From SAR116 cluster alpha proteobacterium HIMB100 (GTDB lineage Bacteria > Pseudomonadota > Alphaproteobacteria > Puniceispirillales > Puniceispirillaceae), in NCBI GenBank assembly GCA_000238815.2, contig AFXB01000006.1, forward strand, positions 62,001-126,000: 64,000 nucleotides of DNA. The letters run 5' to 3'. The notes beneath the pieces were generated by a model. It made no database searches. It worked only from the letters and a program-made list of their open reading frames with translations, and was not told the origin of the DNA. Shown here in pieces: positions 28,215 through 36,922 of the stretch (within the stretch, counting starts at the first letter, position 1; the number at the start of each line of letters is the position of its first letter). The translations under genes and the position numbers were made by a program.

Positions 28215-28901
28215 TCAGCTTTCCTGAGAATCTTCATGTATATCGTATCTGTTCATCTCGCCGGTTGTCATATAAATCGTGGATTCTGCGATATTTTTGG
28301 CATGATCGCCAACCCGCTCCAGATGCCGGACAACAAATAATAATCTGGTCAATGATTCCAGATTATCATCATCAGTCTTCAGCTTTCTGACCACATCTTT
28401 TGACAAGGCATCATGCTGTTCATCCAGCTTCAGATCAGCTTCGAATACCTGCTGCGAGTTGGCCTCATCAGAATTATTATAGGCAGCAATGGCGTCCTGC
28501 AGAATGCTCAGCGCCATCTGGCTCATCTTTTGGATAGAGCTGGCAATATCCGCAGAAAGTGGTGTGGTCAGCTTTTTATTGATCTTGGCGATATTTTTCG
28601 TCAGGTCACCAACACGCTCCAGATTATTGGCAACCTGAAGCGATGTCAGCACAACCCTCAGATCAGTTGCCATTGGTGCACGTAAGGCCAGGATATTTTG
28701 GGCTCTGATCGTGATTTTATGTTCTTGAGCATTGATGAATCTGTCTTGTTCAATGATCTGATCAGCGCGTTTCTTTTCCCCTGTCACCAGGTCATCACAA
28801 GCGATTTCTAATGCGGCGCATACGTCATTTCCCATATGCGCAATAAGCAGATGCAGCTCATTCAGCTCTTCATCATAAGATTCTACAATATGGTTAGCCA
28901 T
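28215..28901 (-). CDS. phoU: Phosphate transport system regulator PhoU
   Basis: A 228-residue all-helical protein of two PhoU repeats. Each has the metal-cluster acidic motif: NNLERVGDLTKNIA (first) and VRHLERVGDHAKNIAEST (second). It links the PstSCAB transporter to the PhoR-PhoB two-component system and represses the Pho regulon when phosphate is plentiful. It is last in pstSCAB-phoU, 12 bases after pstB, with a GGAG ribosome-binding site. Confidence 0.96.
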   Translation of the reverse strand: MANHIVESYDEELNELHLLIAHMGNDVCAALEIACDDLVTGEKKRADQIIEQDRFINAQEHKITIRAQNILALRAPMATDLRVVLTSLQVANNLERVGDLTKNIAKINKKLTTPLSADIASSIQKMSQMALSILQDAIAAYNNSDEANSQQVFEADLKLDEQHDALSKDVVRKLKTDDDNLESLTRLLFVVRHLERVGDHAKNIAESTIYMTTGEMNRYDIHEDSQES

Positions 28902-28913
28902 GGCAAAGCGCTC

Positions 28914-29684
28914 CTATCCGAATCGACCGGTGATATAATCTTCAGTCTTTTGTTCTTTTGGATTGGTGAAGATCGTATCTGTTGCGTCATATTCAACCAA
29001 ATCACCCAAGTGGAAAAACGCGGTGCGTTTCGACACGCGGGCGGCCTGTTGCATTGAATGGGTGACAATAATGATAGTATATTCTGATGCCAATTCAGAC
29101 ATCAATGCCTCAATTTTTGATGTGGCAATCGGATCAAGCGCGGAACAGGGCTCATCCATCAGGATGATTTGCGGCTCAACCGCGATGGTACGGGCAATAC
29201 AAAGACGCTGTTGCTGACCGCCGGACAGGCCTGTGCCTGAATCATGCAGACGATCTTTGACCTCAGCCCAAAGCCCCGCGCCGGTCAGGGCCTTTTCAAC
29301 AATCTCATCAAGCTCATATTTATTGCGGGCCAGCCCGTGAATCCGCGGCCCATAGGCCACATTCTCATAGATGGATTTTGGGAACGGATTGGGTTTCTGA
29401 AAGACCATACCGACCTTCGCGCGTAACGGCACAACATCAATCGACGGGTCATAAATATCCTGACCATCAACGCTGACACGGCCTTCAATGCGACAGCCAT
29501 CAATAGTGTCATTCATCCGGTTAATGGTGCGCAAAAAGGTCGATTTTCCGCAACCGGACGGGCCGATAAATGCGGTGATCGACTGTCGTTCAATATCTAT
29601 GCTGATATTGTTAATGGCCCGTGTGTCGCCGTAATATACAGACACATCAGAACAATTAACGATGGTTTCACCCAATTCCCGCAT
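28914..29684 (-). CDS. pstB: Phosphate ABC transporter ATPase PstB
   Basis: A 256-residue ABC ATPase. Walker [11 protein letters not shown]-loop [24 protein letters not shown] (very characteristic of PstB), signature LSGGQQQRL, Walker [14 protein letters not shown] and the H-loop [12 protein letters not shown] are all intact. GGAG sits upstream of the ATG. It energises uptake of phosphate bound to PstS through PstC/PstA. Confidence 0.98.
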   Translation of the reverse strand: MRELGETIVNCSDVSVYYGDTRAINNISIDIERQSITAFIGPSGCGKSTFLRTINRMNDTIDGCRIEGRVSVDGQDIYDPSIDVVPLRAKVGMVFQKPNPFPKSIYENVAYGPRIHGLARNKYELDEIVEKALTGAGLWAEVKDRLHDSGTGLSGGQQQRLCIARTIAVEPQIILMDEPCSALDPIATSKIEALMSELASEYTIIIVTHSMQQAARVSKRTAFFHLGDLVEYDATDTIFTNPKEQKTEDYITGRFG

Positions 29685-29696
29685 AAAAAACTCCTG

Positions 29697-30977
29697 TTAC
29701 CAGCGGCGTTCCAGCTTTTTACGCAGCCAGATTGCCCCCCCATTCATAATAATCAAAAACAGCAGCAGGATGATAATTGCTGAACTTGTTTTCTGGATAA
29801 ACATTCTCTCTGCAAAGTCTGCCCACATAAAAATCTGCACGGGCAGAACCGTCCCCGGATCAGTCACGCCGCCCGGAATATCGACAATAAAGGCAACCAT
29901 ACCGATCATCAGAAGCGGGGCGGTTTCCCCCAACGCCTGGGCCATACCAATGATCGTGCCGGTCAGCATGCCGGGAATCGCCAGCGGGACAACATGATGC
30001 ATGGTGGCCTGCACTTTTGATGCCCCTACACCCAACGCGCCATCACGTATACTTGGGGGCACAGCCTTAATTGCGGCACGGCTGGAAATAATAATGGTGG
30101 GCAGGGTCATCAGGGCCAGCACCATACCGCCAACCAGCGGTATTGATCGGGGCATACCGAACAGATTGATGAAAATGGCCAGCCCCAGAATGCCGAACAC
30201 AACAGACGGAACGGCGGCCAAGTTATTGATGTTAATCTCAATTAATTCGGTGAGCCTGTTTTTAGGGGCGAATTCTTCCAGATAGACAGCTGTTGCCACC
30301 CCGATAGGAAAAGCGATCACAAAACAGACCACAAGCGTCAGCGCAGAGCCTATCGCTGCACCTTTAATGCCGGCCATTTCTGCGTTTCGTGATGCACTGC
30401 CGAAGAACAGATAATCAGAAATCTCATAACTCACCCGGCCACTGTCGTTCAGCTGATCAAGATACTGGATTTGTAAATTAGACAAACGTCTCTGCTTTTC
30501 GGGCGTGTCTTTCTTCACAAATCCGCGAAAATAAGAATCAGCATCATCATCCAGCGCAAATTTCACCGTTTGCGTACTGTTCAATAAATCAGGATTATCC
30601 TGAACAAAGGACATCAACCGCAGATCAGACCCGTTTGACAGCAGCTTTCGCGCCGCTTTCTTTTCCTTTCGGCTTGATGCGCCTGTCTCAGACAGGATGG
30701 CGTCTTGGACCAGCCTCTTGGCCTGTCCGTCAAACAGGGACTGATCAGATAAATCACCTAACGGGTCCAGCCGTTCGCGGTCTAACTCCACCTCAAGCGT
30801 GATGTAATATTGGAAAAATCCGGGAAGACCTTTTGAAAGAATAGACGTCATCAAGGTGACCAGAAAAAACAGGGCCATGATGATCGCCGCAATACCGAGC
30901 AATTTGAAAGATTGCTCTTTTCTGCGCCGCGAGGTCAGGCTGGCCGTGACCAGCTTTTCTGTCTTTGTCGGTGGCAT
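29697..30977 (-). CDS. pstA: Phosphate ABC transporter permease PstA
   Basis: A 426-residue inner-membrane permease, longer than the E. coli protein because of a large periplasmic insert (about residues 60-190) after the first membrane segment, as in other alphaproteobacteria. The membrane domain starts with GAAIGSALTLVVCFVIAFPIGVATAVYLEEFAP, and the EAA-like loop is GASKVQATMHHVVPLAIPGMLTGTIIGMAQALGETAP. The ATG at 30977 is preferred over a GTG at 31007: GGAG lies 7 bases before it, and this leaves a 13-base gap after pstC instead of an overlap. Confidence 0.94.
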   Translation of the reverse strand: MPPTKTEKLVTASLTSRRRKEQSFKLLGIAAIIMALFFLVTLMTSILSKGLPGFFQYYITLEVELDRERLDPLGDLSDQSLFDGQAKRLVQDAILSETGASSRKEKKAARKLLSNGSDLRLMSFVQDNPDLLNSTQTVKFALDDDADSYFRGFVKKDTPEKQRRLSNLQIQYLDQLNDSGRVSYEISDYLFFGSASRNAEMAGIKGAAIGSALTLVVCFVIAFPIGVATAVYLEEFAPKNRLTELIEININNLAAVPSVVFGILGLAIFINLFGMPRSIPLVGGMVLALMTLPTIIISSRAAIKAVPPSIRDGALGVGASKVQATMHHVVPLAIPGMLTGTIIGMAQALGETAPLLMIGMVAFIVDIPGGVTDPGTVLPVQIFMWADFAERMFIQKTSSAIIILLLFLIIMNGGAIWLRKKLERRW

Positions 30978-30990
30978 CAGGCAGCTCCGA

Positions 30991-32376
30991 TCAGTCGTAT
31001 TGCTCACGATATTTCTTCACAATCTGCAAAGCGAAGAAATTCAGAACAAGGGTAATCACAATAAGGGTCAGGGCCAGCGCAAAAGCAGACAGGGTTTTGG
31101 CTGATTCAAATTCCTGATCGCCGACCAAAATGGTGACGATTTGTGCGGTGACGGTGGTGACCGCATCTAACGGGTTTGCAGACAGGTTTGCGGCCAGTCC
31201 GGCGGCCATGACCACAATCATGGTCTCGCCAACAGCCCTGGATACGGCCAGAATGATGCTGGCCACAATACCGGGCAGGGCAGCAGGCAGCACAACTTTT
31301 TTGATTGATTCGCTTTTTGTTGATCCCAGCCCTAAGGCCGCATCCCGAAGCGATTGCGGGACGGCACTGATCACATCATCTGACAGAGAGGACACAAAAG
31401 GAATGATCATGATGCCCATCACAAATCCGGCGGCAAGGGCTGATTCAGACGCCACATCAAGGCCGAGCATACCGCCTGTCTGGCGGAAAAACGGCGCAAT
31501 GGTCAGTGCAGCGAAAAAGCCATAAACCACCGTCGGCACACCTGCCAGAATTTCCAGCAGGGGCTTTACCGTGCCGCGGATTTTTTTTGACGCATATTCA
31601 GATAAATAGATAGCCGCCAGAAGGCCAACCGGAACAGACACACTCAGCGCAATGATCGAAATCAGAAACGTTCCTGCAAATAACGGGATGGACCCATATG
31701 CGGCGTTTCCTTCCTGGCCAGAGCCGGCCCGGGCCGCCCCCTCAAATTCAGGATTCCACACTGTACCGGTCAGAAATTCAAGCGGCGGAATCAGCTTGAA
31801 GAACCGGATCGATTCAAAAATCACCGAAAAGACAATACCGATGGTGGTGATAATCGCAATCACAGAACAGACGCCCAGACCAGCGAGCAGCAGCACCTCA
31901 ACCGCATTACGGGCTCTGAAATCAGGGGCAATGCGGGATATGCCATAAATGCCGCCTGCCAGCGACAGCCCTACAGCGATCACCGAAATCAGCCTGTCAG
32001 ACGTTGCCCGCCATGCGGTCAATTTCTCAGCTGATATCAGGATCCACTGATCAGGCTGACCAACCACAATCCCTTCGGCGATATTATGAATCTGGGCCAG
32101 CAGAATCAGGATCGTCTGACGCCCGTCAATCTCAAGATTTGCCGGGAATTGAGCGGTTAACATCTGATTAAACACCAGATCATCTGCGCCGACCCACACG
32201 CTCAGCAGAATCAGCGCCGGTGCGGTTGCCAGGACAGCAGGAAAACTGCCGTGATAGATAGAAAGAGAATGTGGCCGTATCTGTGCGGCGTTGCACAGTT
32301 TGAAAATTCTGTTTTTACCGATAAAGAAAAAAGCAAACCCGATGGTCAATATCGTTAACGCTATAATTGCCAGCAT
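30991..32376 (-). CDS. pstC: Phosphate ABC transporter permease PstC
   Basis: A 461-residue permease. The N-terminal segment MLAIIALTILTIGFAFFFIG is the first membrane helix. A large soluble insert follows, then the transport domain with IPLFAGTFLISIIALSVSVPVGLLAAIYLSEYA and LGSTKSESIKKVVLPAALPGIVASIILAVSRAVGETM. The ATG at 32376 is used. A TTG at 32424 would start inside the arm of an intercistronic hairpin and add 16 non-hydrophobic residues. A purine-rich AAGGCGGA lies upstream. Second gene of the pst operon. Confidence 0.93.
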   Translation of the reverse strand: MLAIIALTILTIGFAFFFIGKNRIFKLCNAAQIRPHSLSIYHGSFPAVLATAPALILLSVWVGADDLVFNQMLTAQFPANLEIDGRQTILILLAQIHNIAEGIVVGQPDQWILISAEKLTAWRATSDRLISVIAVGLSLAGGIYGISRIAPDFRARNAVEVLLLAGLGVCSVIAIITTIGIVFSVIFESIRFFKLIPPLEFLTGTVWNPEFEGAARAGSGQEGNAAYGSIPLFAGTFLISIIALSVSVPVGLLAAIYLSEYASKKIRGTVKPLLEILAGVPTVVYGFFAALTIAPFFRQTGGMLGLDVASESALAAGFVMGIMIIPFVSSLSDDVISAVPQSLRDAALGLGSTKSESIKKVVLPAALPGIVASIILAVSRAVGETMIVVMAAGLAANLSANPLDAVTTVTAQIVTILVGDQEFESAKTLSAFALALTLIVITLVLNFFALQIVKKYREQYD

Positions 32377-32394
32377 AAGGTCCGCCTTGATAAA

Positions 32395-32434
32395 TGACGG
32401 GGCAGATGACCTGTATTCAGGCAACGCCCCGTCA
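32395..32434 (-). promoter_or_regulatory. Intercistronic stem-loop between pstS and pstC
   Basis: TGACGGGGC (32395-32403) pairs perfectly with GCCCCGTCA (32426-32434), and inside the loop CCTG/CAGG can form a second small stem. There is no T-run, so it is more likely to stabilise the upstream pstS message or to limit readthrough into pstC than to terminate fully. Such structures are known to raise the amount of binding protein over its permease. Confidence 0.65.
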
Positions 32435-32446
32435 TATGTTGCGTTA

Positions 32447-33505
32447 TTAGTTCAGCATATCAGCTGTCAGCTTTGGCAGCTCTGCCATCGCTTTTTCATA
32501 AGCTGCACGCTCGTCTTCTGGCATCGGGACCATGCCTGTATCGGCCAGCAGGCCATCTTCATCCCAATGTTTAGTCCATGTCTTCATATATTCATCGATC
32601 CCCGGGACAACACCAACATGCGCATGTTTCACATAGAACCACAAAGCCCGTGAAATGGCATAATCACCATTTGCAATCAGCTCAAAAGTCGCTGGTGTGC
32701 CGTCAACAACCGCACTCTGCAATGTGTCTGTATTCTGGTCAAGATAAGAAAAGCCGAAAATACCATAGGCCTGTGGGTCTTCCTGCAGCTTTTGGACGAT
32801 CAGATTATCTTGTTCACCTGCTTCCACATAAGCGCCGTCAGTCCGCATCGCGCGGCATTTTTTGCCTTTCTTGTCGCCACGGGCAGCAGAGGCTTCCTTG
32901 GCGATAGGGTCTTTGCTGCAATAGGCTTTCTGATTTACCATTTCAGCAAATGAGGCACGTGTACCTGATGTTGTTGGCGGGCCATAAACGCGAATTTCGA
33001 TATCAGGATAGCTGGGGTCAATCTCGCTCCATTTGGTGAACGGGTTTGGAACCCATTCCTCACAATTATAGCTCCGGCCTGACCCTTCGTAACAGGCGGG
33101 TACCTCAGCGGTCAGCGCCATACCTAAATCTGCTTTTGAAATCACCAATGTCTCACCGTCTAATGAGTTGGCAACAGCGATACCGTCATAACCAACTTTG
33201 ACTTCTGTGATGTCAACACCGTTCGCGGTACAGAATTCCAGCTCTTTGACTTTCATCCGTGAAGAGGCATTACCAATATCAATGAATTGTGTGCCGATGC
33301 CTTCACAAACCCCTTTTTTCCCAACAGATGAGCCGCCAGATTCCACGACTGGCGTTTTGAATTGGGGATTTTTGCCCATCTCCTCTGCGATAATGGTCGC
33401 AAAAGGCAGAACGGTTGATGAACCAGCCATGCTTAACTGGTCACGAGCCTGTGCACCACCTGCCATCAGTCCAGTGGCGATAATTGCCAGCAGAAATTTT
33501 TTCAT
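32447..33505 (-). CDS. pstS: Periplasmic phosphate-binding protein PstS
   Basis: A 352-residue binding protein with signal peptide MKKFLLAIIATGLMAGGAQA-R. Phosphate-site motifs are MAGSSTVLPFA, VVESGGSSVGKKGVCEGIGTQFIDIGNASSR and the GPPTTSGTRASF loop. Five or more cysteines suggest disulfides (EVPACYEGSGRSYNCEEW). The second of two adjacent ATGs is used because it sits 6 bases after AGGAG. It is the first gene of pstSCAB-phoU, behind a Pho box. Confidence 0.96.
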   Translation of the reverse strand: MKKFLLAIIATGLMAGGAQARDQLSMAGSSTVLPFATIIAEEMGKNPQFKTPVVESGGSSVGKKGVCEGIGTQFIDIGNASSRMKVKELEFCTANGVDITEVKVGYDGIAVANSLDGETLVISKADLGMALTAEVPACYEGSGRSYNCEEWVPNPFTKWSEIDPSYPDIEIRVYGPPTTSGTRASFAEMVNQKAYCSKDPIAKEASAARGDKKGKKCRAMRTDGAYVEAGEQDNLIVQKLQEDPQAYGIFGFSYLDQNTDTLQSAVVDGTPATFELIANGDYAISRALWFYVKHAHVGVVPGIDEYMKTWTKHWDEDGLLADTGMVPMPEDERAAYEKAMAELPKLTADMLN

Positions 33506-33568
33506 CATGGTCTCCTGAAATGAAGGTTTCTTGATGGGGCTACTCAACAGGATGAGCATTTCGTAAAT

Positions 33569-33597
33569 ATGACGGAAATGTTACAGTTTTGTTACCG
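33569..33597 (-). promoter_or_regulatory. Pho box (PhoB operator) upstream of pstS
   Basis: On the minus strand three 7-base half-sites follow each other at 11-base spacing: CGGTAAC (33597-33591), CTGTAAC (33586-33580) and CCGTCAT (33575-33569), separated by AAAA and ATTT. This is the classic PhoB arrangement of direct repeats (CTGTCAT-N4-CTGTCAT type). It lies 64 bases upstream of the chosen pstS start. PhoB would activate the operon under phosphate starvation. Confidence 0.85.
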
Positions 33598-33630
33598 TGC
33601 CACAGAATCCGCTGTGCGCAGATGTGAGCG

Positions 33631-34083
33631 TTAAAAGCCAAGTTGGCGCCAGGCCTCAAATAACACCACAGAAACTGCGTTTGACAGATTCAGGCTGCGG
33701 GACCCGTTTTTCATCGGCAGATACAGCTTTTGGGCAGCACTTATCTGTTGATGCACCGAATCAGGCAGGCCAGTCTGCTCAGAACCAAACAGCAAGCTGT
33801 CTCCGTCCCGAAAGCTGGCCTGATCATAACGCGTCTCGCCAAATTTTGTCACTGCCCATAGCCGTTCCGGCTGAACAGAAGACAGATAAGTGTGTAAATC
33901 CGGCCAGCATCTCACCTCAGCCAATTCGTGATAATCCAGCCCGGCCCGACGGCAGGATTTCTCATCCAGACCAAAGCCCAAAGGCTCAATCAGATGCAGC
34001 CTGGCCCCTGTGTTCGCACATAGCCTGATAATATTGCCTGTATTTGGCGGAATCTGAGGCTGATACAAAATGATATCGAACAT
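33631..34083 (-). CDS. trmL: tRNA (cytidine/uridine-34 2'-O)-methyltransferase TrmL
   Basis: A 150-residue SPOUT methyltransferase that methylates the wobble ribose of tRNA-Leu using S-adenosylmethionine. MFDIILYQPQIPPNTGNIIRLCANTGARLHLIEPLGF is the family N-terminus. The knot region has LLFGSEQTGLP and the AdoMet-site end LPMKNGSRSLNLSNAVSVVLFEAWRQ. The ATG at 34083 has GAGG upstream; the ATG at 34095 has none. It is divergent from the secretion remnant and lies just upstream of the Pho box, reading in the same direction. Confidence 0.93.
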   Translation of the reverse strand: MFDIILYQPQIPPNTGNIIRLCANTGARLHLIEPLGFGLDEKSCRRAGLDYHELAEVRCWPDLHTYLSSVQPERLWAVTKFGETRYDQASFRDGDSLLFGSEQTGLPDSVHQQISAAQKLYLPMKNGSRSLNLSNAVSVVLFEAWRQLGF

Positions 34084-34190
34084 CACAGCCCTCATTCAGG
34101 GAGTATTTATTAAAAAAGCCTGAATATTTTGAGCAGAAATCGTCAATATTCAGCTTAATCGCCGGACGTTTACAGTTTGTTAAGTTAACT

Positions 34191-34868
34191 ATGCTTAAAC
34201 TGCTTGCTCGAATGTTTCAAGTGACAAGCAGGAGTTCAGATAAGATGGTTGGCGATGCGCGCTTCCTTCATTTTCGAGCGGGACGATTCACGACGGGCGG
34301 GCCGGTTTGCGCTGATATCCCTGAACAGGGAAACGGGCTGTTTTGGCAACGCTTCGGGGCGCGCCAGCGGACGGGGCAAAAGCGGACAGGGCAAAAGCGG
34401 ATAAGTCTGTTGACAGTTGTTTGTGCAGCACTGTTACTGCTGCTTCTGACAGATGGCTTTGCCCAGACCACGCAAATACAGACCGATCAGGCTACGGAAT
34501 TTCCGGTCATACCTGATAAAATCAGATCAAGTCTGCTCGATCACCCATCTATTCAGACCGGCCGCGCCAGAACCTGTCAGGCGATTCACCGCTTGGGCAT
34601 TCAGCATGCCGAATCACGCCCGCAACTGTCTGGTCATATCAACAGCGAACGCCAGTTATTCAGGCATTTCAAATCGTCCAATAATCAGGGTGACCGGGAC
34701 CGGGCAGAGGCCCGCGGTCTGAGTCGCCAGGAAAGTAATGTGTATGATCTGGAACTCCGGCTCAGACACACGCTGTGGGACTGGCATGTCACGGATAACC
34801 GGGTGAAAGCGCATCAAATAGCTTATGATGTGGAACGGCTTCGTCTCACGATTTCCTTATCTGAATAG
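34191..34868 (+). pseudogene. TolC-type outer-membrane factor, N-terminal piece ended by amber codon
   Basis: A 225-codon frame with an unusually long basic leader, a hydrophobic segment (ISLLTVVCAALLLLLLTDGFA, about residues 71-91) and then TolC-like text: LDHPSIQTGRARTCQAIHRLGIQHAESRPQLSG, LRHTLWDWHVTDNRVKAHQIAYDVERL. At 34866-34868 a TAG stops it in the middle of a long helix. The same frame continues without interruption (VVSLLKAALRLDLYAEQVEQ), and E-Q-V is expected there, so TAG probably replaced CAG. As it stands this is a truncated fragment of an outer-membrane factor for type I secretion. A sequencing error at one base is the main alternative. Confidence 0.7.
34367..34396 (+). repeat. 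15-bp tandem duplication in the leader of the OMF remnant
   Basis: GCGGACGGGGCAAAA (34367-34381) is followed directly by GCGGACAGGGCAAAA (34382-34396), one mismatch apart, and a third partial copy GCGGA follows. In frame it gives the RTGQK peptide twice before the hydrophobic segment. It looks like a recent slippage duplication in a gene no longer under strong selection. Confidence 0.7.
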
Positions 34869-34892
34869 GTTGTCTCTCTTCTGAAGGCGGCG

Positions 34893-36857
34893 TTGCGGCT
34901 GGATTTGTATGCTGAGCAGGTCGAGCAGAGCAAGCAGGCTATCGCCGATATGACACCTTATATTCAGGCGATTGAAGCACAAGGTGAGGTTGGCTTTGTG
35001 CGGCTGGTTGATGTGCGCCGGGCCAGGCTGGTCTTGCTGGATGAAGAAATTCGTCTGCGAGAGGCGGAAACCGCTCTTGCCCAGACGGTTGAAGATATTT
35101 TCACCCAGTTCAGGCTGGACCCGCCAGACGCGCCCCAGTTTTTATCTATGTTCAGGCTGGTGCGCCTGCTTCAGCTCCTGTCGGTTCAGCCTGAGGCCTC
35201 AGAGCTGGTGCGCTCAATAGAGCTTCAGGTCAGGCAGTCTATTTATGATTTTGAATCGATCAGCGCTGAACTTTATCCGGTTCTGGATGTGACTGTGGAT
35301 GCCACGGCGTTTGATTTGACTGATTTTGAAAGTGAATATGAAGTTACCGGCCAGATGTCGGTGTCGATGCCCTTATATGATGGCGGGACCAATAAGGCCA
35401 GGCGGGCTGAGGCGTCCTGGCGGATGCGCGAGCTGGGCCAGGATAAGTGGCGTGAAATTCAGGAAGAACCCCGTCGCCTGCCTTTCCCTTTTTCGTTATT
35501 TTCAGCTCTTTACACAAAATGGTTCGGGCCGTCACCAGCGGCTGTCGGTCCTATCTTGCCTGATCATTCTGAAGTTGATTTATCAGCTGAAGAGCCGGGC
35601 ATGCTGAAAAGCCAGCTGATCTTCATCCTGATCACCAGCTTTTTTGCGATTGCACTTTATTGGGCCAACACAGCTGAACTGGATAAACAGGTCCGTGCCG
35701 ACGGCTCTATCGTGCCGCCATCAGATGTACAGATTGTTCAGGCCCGTCTGCCTGGCCTGATCACCGAAATCAGCGTTGAGCTTGGCAGTAAAGTCAATAA
35801 GGATGATGTTCTGTTCCGGATGGAAGATAAGGATGTTCAGGCTGAATATGATAATAATGAAATTCTGCTGACCACCTCACAAATTGCTGTGGTGCGGCTC
35901 CAGGCCGAAACAGAAGGTGCAGAACAAGTTATCTTTCCGGATGATTTGCTGCGTGCCGCCCCTGCTGAAGTGGACGCTGAACAGGCTCTGTTTGCCCAGC
36001 GCAAGCGCGCCCTGCAGTCAGAGATAGATGTCTTGCGTCAGGAAGTGGAATCCCTCAATCGCAATATTGATGAACGTCGTGCTGCTGCCCGTATTGCGCG
36101 TGATCAGGCCGCGATTTTTAAAGAAGAATATAGTATGATTAAGCCCCTGGTGGATGCCGGACATGAGCCGCGCATAAAGCTGATAGAGGCTGAAAAGCGG
36201 CTTCAGGAATCAGAAGGGGCGGCCGAACTGGCGGTTCTGTCTATGAATGCCATGCAATCTGATTTGACCACGAAACAGAAACAGATTGTCTCTGTGCGGC
36301 AAAATTATCAGGCTGAGGCGCGGACTCAGCTGATCGAAGCCCAGACACGTCCGTCTCAGGCACTTGCCCGCAAAGATGCGCTGGCAGGCAGGGTAGGCTA
36401 TGCTGAGGTCAGGGCCCCGCAGGCGGGCAGTATTTCTGCGCTTCATCTGAAAACAATTGGTGCAGTTGTGCAGCCCGGAACATTGCTGGCGGAAATCGTG
36501 CCTGAAGAAGAAACAGTCACGATCAGGGCCAATCTGAAGCCTGAAAATGTAGCTGATGTTTATGTTGGTCAGACCGCCCGTATTTCTTTATCTGCTTATG
36601 ATGTGTCTCGCTATGGCAGCCTTGAAGGGGTGGTAAAACATATCGCTTCCAACACAACCGAACGCGAAGGCCAGCCACCATTTTATGAAACCATCATCAC
36701 CGTTCCTGATCCGGTCTTCCCAAAGATTGATCTGACTCCTGATATTGTGCCGGGCATGACAGCGGTGGTTGATATTATCGGGGGTAAACGCACCGTGCTT
36801 GACTATATATTCAGCCCTCTGGACAGGGCGGCCCGTGTTGCCTTCCGGGAAAACTGA
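34893..36857 (+). CDS. Fused OMF remnant and HlyD-type membrane fusion protein
   Basis: A 654-codon frame (TTG at 34893) with two unlike halves. Residues 1 to about 190 continue the TolC-like outer-membrane factor broken by the amber codon at 34866 (EQVEQSKQAIADM, then VTGQMSVSMPLYDGGTNKARRAEA). From about 236 on it is a type I secretion membrane fusion protein: one membrane segment (LIFILITSFFAIALYWANT, 241-259), barrel-sandwich half-motif LPGLITEISVELGSKVNKDDVLFRMEDKDV, a long coiled coil (about 330-475), then APQAGSISALHLKTIGAVVQPG and VPGMTAVVDIIGGKRTVLDYIF. The end of the OMF and the ABC exporter usually found in such loci are missing, so a deletion probably joined the two. ATG 35601 could start a separate MFP. 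Confidence 0.72.
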   Translation: MRLDLYAEQVEQSKQAIADMTPYIQAIEAQGEVGFVRLVDVRRARLVLLDEEIRLREAETALAQTVEDIFTQFRLDPPDAPQFLSMFRLVRLLQLLSVQPEASELVRSIELQVRQSIYDFESISAELYPVLDVTVDATAFDLTDFESEYEVTGQMSVSMPLYDGGTNKARRAEASWRMRELGQDKWREIQEEPRRLPFPFSLFSALYTKWFGPSPAAVGPILPDHSEVDLSAEEPGMLKSQLIFILITSFFAIALYWANTAELDKQVRADGSIVPPSDVQIVQARLPGLITEISVELGSKVNKDDVLFRMEDKDVQAEYDNNEILLTTSQIAVVRLQAETEGAEQVIFPDDLLRAAPAEVDAEQALFAQRKRALQSEIDVLRQEVESLNRNIDERRAAARIARDQAAIFKEEYSMIKPLVDAGHEPRIKLIEAEKRLQESEGAAELAVLSMNAMQSDLTTKQKQIVSVRQNYQAEARTQLIEAQTRPSQALARKDALAGRVGYAEVRAPQAGSISALHLKTIGAVVQPGTLLAEIVPEEETVTIRANLKPENVADVYVGQTARISLSAYDVSRYGSLEGVVKHIASNTTEREGQPPFYETIITVPDPVFPKIDLTPDIVPGMTAVVDIIGGKRTVLDYIFSPLDRAARVAFREN

Positions 36858-36922
36858 TCAGCCGTTTTTCATGCCCAGCACAGCAATTGCGCTGGTTCAG
36901 GGTTTGCGGTTATGATGAGGCC

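Noticed and set aside
32377-32424. TTG start of pstC at 32424
   Set aside because: It falls in the intercistronic hairpin and adds polar residues before the first membrane helix; ATG 32376 fits better.
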